The notes under the pieces are model-generated. The model ran no database searches, was not told where the DNA came from, and was given only the letters and a program-made list of their open reading frames with translations. Both the position numbers and the translations under genes were made by a program. A DNA stretch of 57,728 bases. Source: Chthonomonadaceae bacterium (GTDB taxonomy: Bacteria; Armatimonadota; Chthonomonadetes; Chthonomonadales; Chthonomonadaceae). The stretch is taken from positions 1-57,728 of the forward strand of contig JANWZQ010000164.1 of the NCBI GenBank assembly GCA_025054835.1, read 5' to 3'. Shown here piece by piece: positions 46,149 to 53,963 of this stretch. Positions within the stretch are counted from its first letter, which is position 1; every line of letters begins with the position of its first letter.

Positions 46149-46976
46149 GTGTCTGCTGTCTACGCAGTTGTGAATCAGAAGGGTGGCGTTGGGAAGACGA
46201 CCACGGCAATCAACCTGTCGGCCTGCATGGCGCAGGCCGGGCGGAAAGTCCTGTTGATCGATCTGGATCCCCAGGCCAACGCGACCAGCGGTCTGGGGAT
46301 CGACCGCAGTGCAATCAGGCTATCCACCTATGACGTACTGCTGGAGCAGCGACCTGTGCTGGAGGCTGTCCTGCCGACGGCGGTGGCGGGCCTCCAGGTA
46401 GTACCGGCCACACTGGATCTGGCCGGTGCGGACATTGAGCTGGTACCCCGGATCGCACGGGAAGGCTACTTGAAGCGAGCCATCGAGCCGGTGCGCACGC
46501 AGTATGACATCGTGATGATCGACTCGCCTCCGTCGCTGGGTTTGCTCACGCTCAACGCGCTGGTTGCAGCAGACGGGGTGCTGATCCCGATCCAGACGGA
46601 GTACTACGCGCTGGAGGGGATCAGCCAGTTACTCCGCACGATCGGGGTGGTGCAGGAGCACCTGAACCCGCGCCTGTACATCGCCCGGGTGATCCTGACG
46701 ATGTTCGATCCCCGGACGCGTCTGGCGCATCAGGTGGTGGAGGACGTACGCCGGCATTTTCAGGACAGGGTCGCGAGCGCTGTGGTGCCGCGCAATGTGC
46801 GTCTGTCGGAGGCGCCCAGCCACGGGATGCCCATTGTGCTGTACGATCCACGTTCGCGGGGGGCGCGCGCTTACCAGCAAATCGCGATGGAGGTGTTGAA
46901 GGATGGAGAAGAAAGGTCTCGGGAGAGGTCTGGCGGCACTGATACCGGAGGCGGGGCTCACTGCGGCGCAGAATGA
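46149..46976 (+). CDS. parA: Chromosome partitioning ATPase ParA/Soj
   Basis: A 275-residue deviant Walker ATPase. The P-loop is KGGVGKTT at 11-18, motif A' is LLIDLDPQANATSGLGI, and Walker B is IVMIDSPPSLGLLTLNAL. It binds DNA as an ATP dimer and drives segregation of origin-proximal ParB-parS complexes. There is no N-terminal helix-turn-helix, so this is the chromosomal Soj type. The GTG start follows GGAAGGTGAA. The 3' end overlaps parB by 74 bases, and the last 20 residues are a low-complexity tail created by this overlap. Five parS sites follow downstream. Confidence 0.95.
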   Translation: MSAVYAVVNQKGGVGKTTTAINLSACMAQAGRKVLLIDLDPQANATSGLGIDRSAIRLSTYDVLLEQRPVLEAVLPTAVAGLQVVPATLDLAGADIELVPRIAREGYLKRAIEPVRTQYDIVMIDSPPSLGLLTLNALVAADGVLIPIQTEYYALEGISQLLRTIGVVQEHLNPRLYIARVILTMFDPRTRLAHQVVEDVRRHFQDRVASAVVPRNVRLSEAPSHGMPIVLYDPRSRGARAYQQIAMEVLKDGEERSRERSGGTDTGGGAHCGAE

Positions 46977-47817
46977 GGTGCATCAGGTTCCCCTGTCGCA
47001 GATCCGCCCGAATCCCTATCAGCCGCGTGTGGCCTTTGACCCGGAGAAGCTGGCGGAGCTGGTGGAGTCGATCCGGGTGCACGGGGTGTTGCAACCGGTG
47101 CTGCTGCGGCGTGTGGGTATCGAGCGTTACGAGCTGGTGGCCGGGGAGCGACGCCTGCGTGCGGCGGAGCTGGCCGGCCTGGCAACCGTTCCAGCGTTGA
47201 TCCGGGAGCTAACGGAACGGGACCAGCTGGAAATTGCCATTGTGGAGAACCTGCAGCGCGAGGACATCGGGCCACTGGAGACCGCACGGGCCTTCCAGCG
47301 GCTCAAGGAGGAGTTCGGCCTGTCGCTGGAGGAGATCGCGCGGCGCACGGGCAAGGCGCGCTCTTCGATTTCCAACCTGCTGCGCTTGCTGTCTCTGCCG
47401 GAGGAAGTGCTGCACAGTCTGGAGGTCCGGGAGATCACGGAGGGGCATGCGCGCGCGTTGCTGCTGCTGGCGGAGCCATGGCGGCAGTCGTTGCTCTGGC
47501 GTCAGGTGGTGCAGGAGCGATTGAGTGTGCGCAGCACCGAGGAGCGCGCCCGGAAGTTGCAGCAGGAGGCAGAACAGCAGCAGCAGGAGCTGACAGAGCG
47601 CACGGGTGTGGTGATCCCGACCGGTGTGGTGCCGCGCACGGAGGCAGCGCTGGATCCCAACGAGCAGCAGGTGCTGGAGCGTTTGCAGGAGATCCTCGGT
47701 ACGCGAGTGACGGTGCGGCGCCAGGCGAAAGGGGCCGGGCGTATCGAGATCCTGTTCTACAGTCAGGAGGAGTATGAGCGGCTGGTGGAGTTGCTGCTAC
47801 AGTCCGGTGACTCGTGA
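46903..47817 (+). CDS. parB: Chromosome partitioning CTPase ParB/Spo0J
   Basis: A 304-residue ParB. It begins with the ParA-stimulating tail KKGLGRGLAALIP. The CTP-binding domain contains RPNPYQPR, GERRLRAA (81-88) and ENLQRED (115-121). The DNA-binding domain has the helix-turn-helix LSLEEIARRTGKARSSISN (about 140-158), and a C-terminal dimerisation segment follows an acidic Gln-rich linker. It loads at parS and slides as a clamp. Matching parS sites lie 26 bases and further downstream. It overlaps parA and is ended by a strong hairpin at 48002-48047. Confidence 0.95.
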   Translation: MEKKGLGRGLAALIPEAGLTAAQNEVHQVPLSQIRPNPYQPRVAFDPEKLAELVESIRVHGVLQPVLLRRVGIERYELVAGERRLRAAELAGLATVPALIRELTERDQLEIAIVENLQREDIGPLETARAFQRLKEEFGLSLEEIARRTGKARSSISNLLRLLSLPEEVLHSLEVREITEGHARALLLLAEPWRQSLLWRQVVQERLSVRSTEERARKLQQEAEQQQQELTERTGVVIPTGVVPRTEAALDPNEQQVLERLQEILGTRVTVRRQAKGAGRIEILFYSQEEYERLVELLLQSGDS

Positions 47818-47842
47818 GAGAGCGTGCCGGGCTCTGCCATTT

Positions 47843-47858
47843 CGTTTCACGTGAAACG
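47843..47858. repeat. parS: parS site 1
   Basis: CGTTTCACGTGAAACG, a perfect 16-bp palindrome matching the conserved chromosomal parS core GTTTCACGTGAAAC. It lies 26 bases after the parB stop. Confidence 0.95.
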
Positions 47859-47918
47859 GTCGTGTACGTTCAGGCGCGGGATTGGCAACCGCAGAGTGGC
47901 ATGGATCTCTATCCATTG

Positions 47919-47934
47919 CGTTTCACGTGAAACG
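47919..47934. repeat. parS: parS site 2
   Basis: The same 16-bp palindrome as site 1, 60 bases further on, between parB and the phosphatase-family gene. Confidence 0.95.
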
Positions 47935-47950
47935 GTCTGCGAGGCACATT

Positions 47951-47974
47951 CCACCGTTTCACGTGAAACGGTGG
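47951..47974. repeat. parS: parS site 3, with extended arms
   Basis: The 16-bp core at 47955-47970 is extended by CCAC/GTGG to a perfect 24-bp palindrome. Confidence 0.95.
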
Positions 47975-48001
47975 TAGACCCGATTCTACCTGTACGATGA
48001 G

Positions 48002-48047
48002 GCGCTGCTGCCGGAGCAGGGAAAAGTCCCGGCAGCAGCGCTTTCTT
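48002..48047 (+). terminator. Rho-independent terminator of parAB
   Basis: A 13-bp perfect GC-rich stem (48002-48014 with 48029-48041, 14-base loop) followed by TTTCTTC. It ends the plus-strand parAB transcript at the point where the convergent phosphatase-family gene also stops. Confidence 0.75.
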
Positions 48048-48763
48048 CACTCCGGTGGGTGCTGCTGTGCTACGGGACGCAGGTCGGCCATAACGGGCAG
48101 GTGGTCGGATGCCTGCGTGGGGATTACCTCGACGTGTGCAGGCATGAGATCGTTGGAGTGGAGGATCAGATCGATCCGTACGGTTGGTCGGTCGGCGACG
48201 AAGGTGGGACGATTCTGCTGCGCATCATCATCCTGCAGGTTGACACATTCCCGGAGATGCCGTACGGCTGGATCGTCGGGAGGGGCATTGAAATCGCCGG
48301 CAATGAGCAGCGGCCGCGGTGCCTCCCGGGCGATCTGTGCGAGGACACTGGCTTGCTGTGCTCGTCCGGCGGGCGTGAGGCCCCAGTGGGTACAGAAGAC
48401 CGTGAGCCGGCGCAGCCCGTTCAGGTTCCGGAGGCGGACTTCCAGAGCGCCCCGGGGTTCGGTGTCTCCGGGCAGTGCGTGCTCCCGTACGGCTTCTACG
48501 GTGTGGCGGACGGCGATGCCGATGCCGTATGTGCCCCCGAGGGGGTAGCGTCGCGTAGCCTGAAACAGCATGTGGCGTGCAAGGGAGCGGGCGAGCCGGT
48601 TCGGCTGGTTTTCGCGCCCGGCGTTCCATGTGCAGCAATGCAGTTCCTGCAGGCAGATGATGTCTGCAGCGAGCGGGCGCAGGACCTGCGCGATCCGGGA
48701 GAGGGAGCGGACACCATCCATCCCCAGCCCCCCTCTCAGGTTGTACGTAACGATGCGGATCAA
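48047..48763 (-). CDS. Endonuclease/exonuclease/phosphatase family protein
   Basis: A 238-residue protein of the DNase I-like superfamily. It shows IVTYNLRGG at the N-terminus, the Glu of ICLQELH, the catalytic-type THWGL, GDFNAPPDD and the C-terminal SDHLPVMADL. It is a Mg-dependent phosphoesterase; target (nucleic acid, phosphoinositide-like lipid or other) cannot be told. A GTG at 48796 gives a longer frame, but that codon lies inside a parS palindrome. The TTG at 48763 has GGGAGAGA at correct spacing, so I choose it. The gene is flanked by three parS sites on one side and two on the other. Confidence 0.82.
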   Translation of the reverse strand: MIRIVTYNLRGGLGMDGVRSLSRIAQVLRPLAADIICLQELHCCTWNAGRENQPNRLARSLARHMLFQATRRYPLGGTYGIGIAVRHTVEAVREHALPGDTEPRGALEVRLRNLNGLRRLTVFCTHWGLTPAGRAQQASVLAQIAREAPRPLLIAGDFNAPPDDPAVRHLRECVNLQDDDAQQNRPTFVADRPTVRIDLILHSNDLMPAHVEVIPTQASDHLPVMADLRPVAQQHPPE

Positions 48764-48788
48764 GGCGCTGTCTCTCCCGACAGGGTAC

Positions 48789-48804
48789 CGTTTCACGTGA
48801 AACG
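48789..48804. repeat. parS: parS site 4
   Basis: CGTTTCACGTGAAACG, located in the leader of the phosphatase-family gene. Confidence 0.95.
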
Positions 48805-48825
48805 GTTGTACAGATCTCTTATCCC

Positions 48826-48841
48826 CGTTTCACGTGAAACG
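48826..48841. repeat. parS: parS site 5
   Basis: The fifth identical palindrome, about 100 bases before the gatCA promoter. Confidence 0.95.
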
Positions 48842-48941
48842 CAAGTAGACACAGATCTACTTCCTGGAGCGCATCGGTTTCGAGAATGGTGCTGGTATTG
48901 TAGGCCGGGAGGCACGGTCTGTCAAGGGGTTGGTGTTTCAT

Positions 48942-48949
48942 GCTATAAT
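48942..48949 (+). promoter_or_regulatory. Extended -10 promoter of gatCA
   Basis: GCTATAAT preceded by T (TGCTATAAT, 48941-48949) lies about 50 bases before the gatC ATG. The -35 is weak (GTCAAG at 17-base spacing), so the extended -10 probably carries recognition. Confidence 0.55.
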
Positions 48950-48997
48950 GGAACCCGCAGAGGTGCAGAGGTACAACCCGACGGAGGCTGGATTGGA

Positions 48998-49291
48998 ATG
49001 GCACTGTCACGGGATGCGGTGCGCCAGATCGCGTTGCTGGCGCGTCTGGAGCTGACGGAGGAGGAGCTGGACGCCCAGGTGGAGCACATGAATGCGCTAC
49101 TGGCACAGTTTGAAAAATTGCAGGAGCTGGATGTGACCGGGGTAGAGCCTACCGCGCATGCGTTCCCGGTGTACAATGTGATGCGTGAGGACCGATGCCG
49201 GCCATCCCTGCCACGCGAGGTGGTTCTGGCCAACGCGCCGGAGCAACGCGCCGGTTGTTTCGTGGTGCCGAGCATTCTGGAGGGGGCCTGA
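48998..49291 (+). CDS. gatC: Aspartyl/glutamyl-tRNA amidotransferase subunit C
   Basis: A 97-residue GatC. It has RQIALLARLELTEEELD, then the linker helix LAQFEKLQELDVTGVEPTAHA that wraps between GatA and GatB, and the acidic MREDRCRPSLPREVVLANAPEQ tail. It stabilises the amidotransferase that converts Glu-tRNA(Gln) or Asp-tRNA(Asn). The ATG follows GGAGG by 11 bases. gatA starts four bases after its stop. gatB is not in this block, so the operon is split. Confidence 0.93.
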   Translation: MALSRDAVRQIALLARLELTEEELDAQVEHMNALLAQFEKLQELDVTGVEPTAHAFPVYNVMREDRCRPSLPREVVLANAPEQRAGCFVVPSILEGA

Positions 49292-49294
49292 CGG

Positions 49295-50776
49295 ATGGGC
49301 GCGTTACACGAGCTGACGGCCGTAGAAGCATGGCGCCTGCTGGAGCGCCGGGAGATCTCGGCGCGCGAGCTGGCCGGGGCGTGTTTGCAACGTATTGAGG
49401 CCGTGGAGCCGTCAGTGCGTGCTCTGCTGACTGTAGATGCCGAAGGGGCCCTGCGGCAGGCGGACACGGTAGATGCGCGCCGGGCCCGTGGCGAGGCGTT
49501 GCCACCCGTGGCAGGCATTCCGGTGGTGCTGAAGGACAATCTGTGCACTGAGGGGATGCGCACGACAGCAGGTTCCCGGATCCTGGAGCGCTTCGTGCCG
49601 CCGTACGATGCGACCGTGGTGGCGCGGTTGCGTGCTGCCGGGGCCGTGTTTCCGGGGAAGGCCAATCTGGACGAGTTTGCCATGGGGTCTTCCACGGAGA
49701 ACTCGGCTTTTCAGATCACGCGCAACCCGTGGGATCTGGAGCGTGTTCCGGGAGGATCTTCCGGGGGCTCGGCGGCGGCGGTGGCGGCACAGGAATGTCC
49801 GCTGGCTGTGGGCTCGGATACCGGGGGGTCGATCCGGCAGCCGGCGGCGCTGTGCGGGGTGGTGGGTCTGAAGCCGACTTACGGTCTTGTGAGCCGTTAC
49901 GGATTGATCGCGTATGCGTCCTCGCTGGATCAGATCGGTCCTATGGGATGGACGGTGCAGGATGTGGCTCTGTTGCTGGATGCGATTGCCGGTCATGATC
50001 CTCTGGACACCACGTCGCTGGCCGGGAGCGCGCGGGGCGAGGACGTCACGGGGTATCTGGAAGCGTGCCGGGAAGGAGTGCAGGGGCTCCGGATAGGAGT
50101 TCCCCGGGAGTACTTCGGCGCGGGGGTAACGCCGGCCGTGGCGGCATCGGTGCGTGCGGCGGCGGATCTTCTGGCGAACCTCGGGGCGATCGTGGAGGAG
50201 TGTTCCTTACCGACGACGGATTATGCGCTGGCAGCCTACTACATCATAGCGCCGGCAGAGTGTAGCAGCAATCTGGCGCGCTACGATGGGGTGAAATATG
50301 GCCTGCGGACAAGGGAGCTGGCCGGGCATGTGGGGCTGATGGAGAAAACGCGGGATGAGGGATTTGGCGCGGAGGTGAAGCAGCGGATCATGGTGGGGAC
50401 GTACGCGCTGTCGCACGGGTATTACGATGCGTACTACAGGCGGGCGCAGCAGGTGCGGACGTTGATCCGGCGAGACTTCGAGACGGCCTTCAAGCGTTTT
50501 GATGTGCTGTTAACGCCGACCTCTCCGGACGTGGCGTTCCGGATCGGGGAGAGGGCGGATCCGCTGGCGATGAAGCTCGCAGATATCTGTACGATCCCGG
50601 TGAACATGGCGGGCCTGCCGGCGATCTCGGTGCCGTGCGGGTTTGTGGATCATCTGCCGGTCGGGTTGCAGGTGATCGGTGGGGCGTTGCAGGAGCGGAT
50701 GTTGCTGCGTGTTGCGTACACCTACGAACAGGCGACCGGGTGGCATCGGCGGCGTCCGGTGCTGCCGGGGACTTGA
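49295..50776 (+). CDS. gatA: Aspartyl/glutamyl-tRNA amidotransferase subunit A
   Basis: A 493-residue amidase-signature enzyme that releases ammonia from glutamine for transamidation of misacylated tRNA. The Ser-cisSer-Lys triad is present: Lys80 (VLKDN), Ser155 ([13 protein letters not shown]) and Ser179 ([11 protein letters not shown]). Length and C-terminus ([12 protein letters not shown], then [10 protein letters not shown]) are normal. Presence of GatCA together with a discriminating or non-discriminating gltX (57532) implies that Gln-tRNA is made indirectly. The end of the gene overlaps the -35 of the flgM promoter. Confidence 0.95.
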   Translation: MGALHELTAVEAWRLLERREISARELAGACLQRIEAVEPSVRALLTVDAEGALRQADTVDARRARGEALPPVAGIPVVLKDNLCTEGMRTTAGSRILERFVPPYDATVVARLRAAGAVFPGKANLDEFAMGSSTENSAFQITRNPWDLERVPGGSSGGSAAAVAAQECPLAVGSDTGGSIRQPAALCGVVGLKPTYGLVSRYGLIAYASSLDQIGPMGWTVQDVALLLDAIAGHDPLDTTSLAGSARGEDVTGYLEACREGVQGLRIGVPREYFGAGVTPAVAASVRAAADLLANLGAIVEECSLPTTDYALAAYYIIAPAECSSNLARYDGVKYGLRTRELAGHVGLMEKTRDEGFGAEVKQRIMVGTYALSHGYYDAYYRRAQQVRTLIRRDFETAFKRFDVLLTPTSPDVAFRIGERADPLAMKLADICTIPVNMAGLPAISVPCGFVDHLPVGLQVIGGALQERMLLRVAYTYEQATGWHRRRPVLPGT

Positions 50777-50801
50777 CAGGGGAAGCGATTTCTGTTAATT
50801 T
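50773..50801 (+). promoter_or_regulatory. Predicted sigma-70 promoter of the flgM leader
   Basis: TTGACA at 50773-50778 overlaps the gatA stop. With a 17-base spacer the -10 would be TAATTT (50796-50801). Transcription from near 50808 would include the whole c-di-GMP aptamer. The -35 is excellent, the -10 only fair. Confidence 0.5.
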
Positions 50802-50855
50802 TTTCGCAAATTACCCTGAGGATCGTGTGTTGTTCTGCCGAGAATAGACCTGAAC

Positions 50856-51003
50856 GACGATGTAAAAGGCAAACCCACAGAAATGTGGGGACGCAAAGCC
50901 ATGGGCCTAAGAGGAAGCATCAGATGGACGCCCGGTGAGGCGTTCCTCCCGGGGGTCCGAGAGGTTTGTTACCAGCGCTCCTGATGGCTGCCAGGTTGCC
51001 GTC
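50856..51003 (+). promoter_or_regulatory. Cyclic di-GMP-I riboswitch (GEMM) upstream of flgM
   Basis: The aptamer core is unmistakable: AAAGGCAAACC (50865-50875), a hairpin closed by CCCAC/GTGGG with a GAAA tetraloop (50880-50883), and GGGACGCAAAGCC (50888-50900). Then GGGCCTAAG, and the 3' block GGCTGCCAGGTTGCCGTC (50986-51003). P1 is GACG (50856) with CGTC (51000). The second arm, between CCTAAG and GGCTGCC, is unusually long: CATCAG/CTGATG closes more than 50 bases containing nested GGAC/GTCC and CCCGG/CCGGG pairs. Downstream are an ATAGCG-CTCG-CGCTAT hairpin (51014-51029) and the flgM ribosome site GAGGAGG (51041). CCTC at 51003-51006 could mask that site, so translational control is possible. 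Confidence 0.92.
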
Positions 51004-51056
51004 CTCTGCAGGGATAGCGCTCGCGCTATTCGTTTCCTTTGAGGAGGCAAAGATCC

Positions 51057-51374
51057 ATGAAAATCTCAAGTGAGGAAGTGGGCCGCTTGCTGGCTACTGC
51101 TCCGTCGGGTCGGGGCAATGCGCGTGTAGCCACAACGCCTGCTTCACCTGCGCAGGAGAGCTCCGGGAGCCGGGAGGCGGCTCTGGTGGAGGTCTCCCCG
51201 ACAGCGCAGGAGATCCAGCAGATCAAACGACTGGTCCATCGGTTGCCAGATGTTCGTGAGGACCGGGTGCGCTCTTTGAAGGCGCAGATTGAGAGCGGCA
51301 CGTACCATGTCAGCGGAGAGGACATTGCGGATCTGATGATCCGGCGGATGCTGGCGGACAATTCGCTTCTCTAG
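51057..51374 (+). CDS. flgM: Anti-sigma-28 factor FlgM
   Basis: A 105-residue protein with a disordered Ser/Ala/Pro-rich N-terminal half. Its C-terminal half is the FlgM domain: IQQIKRLVHRLPDVREDRVRSLKA, then IESGTYHVSGEDIADLMIRRML. FlgM holds sigma-28 (FliA) inactive until the hook is complete and FlgM is exported. The ATG has a strong GAGGAGG site. It is monocistronic here: a c-di-GMP riboswitch lies upstream and a strong terminator downstream, without the flgN and flgK that often follow. It links intracellular c-di-GMP to late flagellar gene expression. Confidence 0.92.
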   Translation: MKISSEEVGRLLATAPSGRGNARVATTPASPAQESSGSREAALVEVSPTAQEIQQIKRLVHRLPDVREDRVRSLKAQIESGTYHVSGEDIADLMIRRMLADNSLL

Positions 51375-51435
51375 GAGAACTCACACGACTGTATATTGCT
51401 TCCGAAGGTTCTGAGGAACCGCGGGGTGCAGGGTG

Positions 51436-51472
51436 ACAGACAGAGGGCATGCTCTCTGTCTGTTTTTATTTT
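51436..51472 (+). terminator. Strong Rho-independent terminator of flgM
   Basis: A 10-bp perfect stem (ACAGACAGAG at 51436-51445 with 51454-51463), eight-base loop, followed by TTTTTATTTT. A smaller GGTTC/GAACC hairpin lies just upstream (about 51408-51421). Confidence 0.9.
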
Positions 51473-51481
51473 GCTGTGGAT

Positions 51482-52426
51482 TCAGGCGAGCTCGCGTGCG
51501 CGTTCGGTGGCGCGTTCGATGGCGTCGATCAGTGCGGCGCGCAGGCCGGAGTGCTCCAGAGCGGCGATCGCGGTGATGGTGGTTCCGGCGGGGGTGGCGA
51601 CCATGTCGCGTAGCTGTGCGGGGTGCATTCCGGTCTGGAGGACCATCTGTGCGGCTCCGAGGACGGTCTGTGTGGCGAGCTGGTGGGCAATTTCCCGGGG
51701 GAGGCCGACCTTCACGCCGCCGTCGACCAGGGCCTCGATCATGAGGTAGACGTACGCGGGTCCGGATCCTGAGAGTGCGGTGACGGCATCCATCATGTTT
51801 TCCGGGACTTCGATGGCGGTGCCGACTGCCCGGAAGATGGCGGCAGTGTACTGCAGGTGTTCCGAGGTGGCGTGCGTGCCCCGGCAGTAGGCGCAGGCGC
51901 CGTATCCAACCTGAGCAGGGGTATTGGGCATGGCTCGCACGACGGGAATGCCGGGAGGCAGGAGTGACTCGAGGGTGGCGAGGTGCACGCCGGCAGCGAT
52001 GCTGATGAGCAGGGGGAGGGGTTTGCCGCTTTCGCGCCGGAGGGGTTCAGCGATTTCCGAGAGGACGGAGGTGACCGTGTGGGGCTTGACGGCCAGCACG
52101 ATGATATCGGTGTAGCGTGCGACCTGCAGGTTGTCGGTGGCGACTTTGATGCCGAGGCTCTGTTGTAGCTGGCGAACGTGCTCGGGATGCAGATCGCTGA
52201 CCAGGATGCGGTTGGGCGGGGCGGCGCCCTGGTAGACGAGGCCGCGGCAGAGGGCGCTTCCCATGGCTCCGGCGCCGATGATGCCGATGCGTTTGTCCCG
52301 CAGGAGCCCGGTTCGGGACTCCGGGGTCTGTGGTGCTGTGTCTGGCGCCGGCGCGGGAGGCGCTGGAGGGACAGAGGAGGATTCGGCCGCCTCTTCTTCA
52401 GGCGGTTCGGGCGCACGACGGGCCAT
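51482..52426 (-). CDS. proC: Pyrroline-5-carboxylate reductase with a proline-rich N-terminal extension
   Basis: A 314-residue enzyme making proline from pyrroline-5-carboxylate with NAD(P)H. It has IGIIGAGAMGSAL (dinucleotide binding, about 47-59), then VVRAMPNTPAQVGYGA, and the C-terminal signature ALSGSGPAYVYLMIEALVDGGVKVGL. About 42 residues rich in Pro, Glu and Ala precede the fold. They appear to be translated, because the upstream ATG has a clear AGGAGAG site at good spacing. It is last in the yggS-sepF-proC cluster, an order shared with many Gram-positive division clusters. Confidence 0.93.
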   Translation of the reverse strand: MARRAPEPPEEEAAESSSVPPAPPAPAPDTAPQTPESRTGLLRDKRIGIIGAGAMGSALCRGLVYQGAAPPNRILVSDLHPEHVRQLQQSLGIKVATDNLQVARYTDIIVLAVKPHTVTSVLSEIAEPLRRESGKPLPLLISIAAGVHLATLESLLPPGIPVVRAMPNTPAQVGYGACAYCRGTHATSEHLQYTAAIFRAVGTAIEVPENMMDAVTALSGSGPAYVYLMIEALVDGGVKVGLPREIAHQLATQTVLGAAQMVLQTGMHPAQLRDMVATPAGTTITAIAALEHSGLRAALIDAIERATERARELA

Positions 52427-52449
52427 GGGTTGTTCTCTCCTGTGGCGCG

Positions 52450-52899
52450 CTATTCGCCGAAAGTGGGCCGGTGATGGGAAGGCCCGGACGTAGATCCGTT
52501 ATCAACCTCGACGGTGACGTTGGCAGGCACGAACATGTAGACTTTGTCGCCAACGCGTTCGACGGTGCCGTCGAGCGCGTAGCAGACACCGTTGAGAAAG
52601 TCGATGATGCGTTCGGCCATCTGCGGCGTGGCACGTTCGAGGTTGACGATCTGGTGTTCGCCGCTCTTGAGGCCATCGGCAGCGAGTTTGGCGTCGTCGA
52701 AGGCCTGCGCATTGAGCCGCACGGCGACACGCCCTCCGCGGGCTGTTTGCAGTTTGAGGTGGGGCGTGGCCCTGCGGGCTGCGAGGTGACCTGCGTCGGT
52801 CTCTTCTTCGTCGGGTTCTTCGACGCCGAGGAGCTTGTCTTGCAGGCGCGCGAACCAGCTTTTGCGCTCGTATTCTTCCGGCATGGGGTGCGGGTTCAA
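52450..52899 (-). CDS. sepF: Cell division protein SepF
   Basis: A 149-residue SepF. An N-terminal amphipathic helix for membrane binding (YERKSWFARLQDKLLGV) is followed by an acidic linker. The SepF core (about 60-135) shows VRLNAQAFDDAKLAADGLKSGEHQIVNLE, then AERIIDFLNGVCYALDGTVERVGDKVYMFVPANV. SepF polymerises and tethers FtsZ to the membrane. The start is TTG with a good GGGAGG site nine bases upstream; an ATG at residue 6 is an alternative. SepF is typical of Gram-positives, Cyanobacteria and relatives, so its presence beside a complete LPS pathway is informative about lineage. Confidence 0.93.
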   Translation of the reverse strand: MNPHPMPEEYERKSWFARLQDKLLGVEEPDEEETDAGHLAARRATPHLKLQTARGGRVAVRLNAQAFDDAKLAADGLKSGEHQIVNLERATPQMAERIIDFLNGVCYALDGTVERVGDKVYMFVPANVTVEVDNGSTSGPSHHRPTFGE

Positions 52900-52946
52900 G
52901 TTCGTATACCTCCCTGTGGTGTGGGTTGACCCGTTGTACGGGGCCT

Positions 52947-53672
52947 TTATTCTCCTGCAGTGCTGCGGGCTGCTTCGGGCGCGCTGTGGCGTGGCCCGAA
53001 GATCGCTGTGCCGATGCGTATCATGTTGGCTCCTTCTTCAATGGCGACCTCGAAGTCGGCACTCATGCCCATGGAGAGGATCTGCCGGGCGTCGGGTGGC
53101 AGCTGCTGGAGCAGCTGACGTAGCAGTCGGAAGCCGGGGCGTGCGGCTTCCGGGTCCGGATGGAAAGGTGCCATGCCCATGAGCCCACGCAGCTGAACGC
53201 CCGGTATGTGCAGGATCTGTTGCGCGATGTCAGGGACCTGATCGGCATCGAGGCCGAATTTGGTGGCAGCGGGATCGATTTTAACTTCGAGCAGGATGGG
53301 GACCTGCTGTCCTGTTTGTATGGCGCGTTGTCCGAGTGCCCGGGCGATGCGGAGCGAGTCCACGCTGTGGATAAGGGCGAAGCGTCCGACGACGTAGCGG
53401 ACTTTGTTGGTTTGCAGGTGTCCGATGAAGTGCCAGTGGATATCGGGCAGCTGGAGCAGGGTGTGGTTGATTTTGGGGAGTGCATCCTGCACGTAGTTTT
53501 CACCGAAGTGACGTATTCCGGCGTCGTAGGCCTGTCGGACGATCTCCGGTGGCATGGTTTTGGAGACCGCGACGAGCGTGATGTCTGTGGCGGTCCGTCC
53601 AGCGCGCCGTGCGGCCTGTGCGATGCGTTCGCGCAGGTGGGCGATGTTGCGGGCGATCCGGGCCTCGGGCAT
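52947..53672 (-). CDS. Pyridoxal phosphate homeostasis protein (YggS/PipY family)
   Basis: A 241-residue single-domain TIM barrel related to alanine racemase. The PLP-binding Lys38 lies in LVAVSKTMPPE. Further blocks are HFGENYVQDALPK, WHFIGHLQTNKVR and LSMGMSADFEVAIEEGANMIRIGTAIFG, all diagnostic of the family. It binds PLP and buffers its supply without a known enzymatic reaction. It heads the operon with sepF and proC. The last 20 residues are a short tail beyond the usual end. Confidence 0.94.
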   Translation of the reverse strand: MPEARIARNIAHLRERIAQAARRAGRTATDITLVAVSKTMPPEIVRQAYDAGIRHFGENYVQDALPKINHTLLQLPDIHWHFIGHLQTNKVRYVVGRFALIHSVDSLRIARALGQRAIQTGQQVPILLEVKIDPAATKFGLDADQVPDIAQQILHIPGVQLRGLMGMAPFHPDPEAARPGFRLLRQLLQQLPPDARQILSMGMSADFEVAIEEGANMIRIGTAIFGPRHSAPEAARSTAGE

Positions 53673-53769
53673 GGTTCGGGACCAGCAATGCGTGGCACTG
53701 TTTCAGAGGGATGGCTCTACGTATAGGCCTTTCTGGCGTTGAGTGCCCTAAATATGCCGTTCGGGTATA

Positions 53770-53798
53770 AGTGTAGCAGATTTGATCCGGGGTTGCAA
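53770..53798 (-). promoter_or_regulatory. Predicted sigma-70 promoter of yggS-sepF-proC
   Basis: On the minus strand TTGCAA (53793-53798), 17 bases, then TACACT (53770-53775). This gives a leader of about 90 bases before yggS. Confidence 0.6.
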
Positions 53799-53913
53799 GG
53801 GGTGTTATCGGGTTTTTGCACATTTTTCGGGGCTTTTTCGCGTTTGTTGGAAGTTATCGTCTGTCAGCGGGGGAAAACGGTGCTTGTAGGCAACTGTTGG
53901 AGGGGGATGGCGG

Positions 53914-53941
53914 GGCTTCCCGGGGGTGTTGCCGGGAAGCC
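53914..53941 (-). terminator. Hairpin after metK, without a U-tract
   Basis: A 10-bp perfect stem (GGCTTCCCGG at 53914-53923 with 53932-53941) and an eight-base loop lie about 23 bases past the metK stop. No T-run follows on either strand, so it may protect an mRNA end rather than terminate alone. The remaining sequence 53673-53963 holds only the yggS promoter. Confidence 0.4.
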
Positions 53942-53963
53942 GTGCGGGAGATTGTTGCCGGGT

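Noticed and set aside
48764-48796. An 11-residue N-terminal extension of the phosphatase-family protein starting at GTG 48796
   Set aside because: The GTG is part of a parS palindrome and has no ribosome site, while the TTG at 48763 has a good one and directly precedes the conserved IVTYNLRGG.
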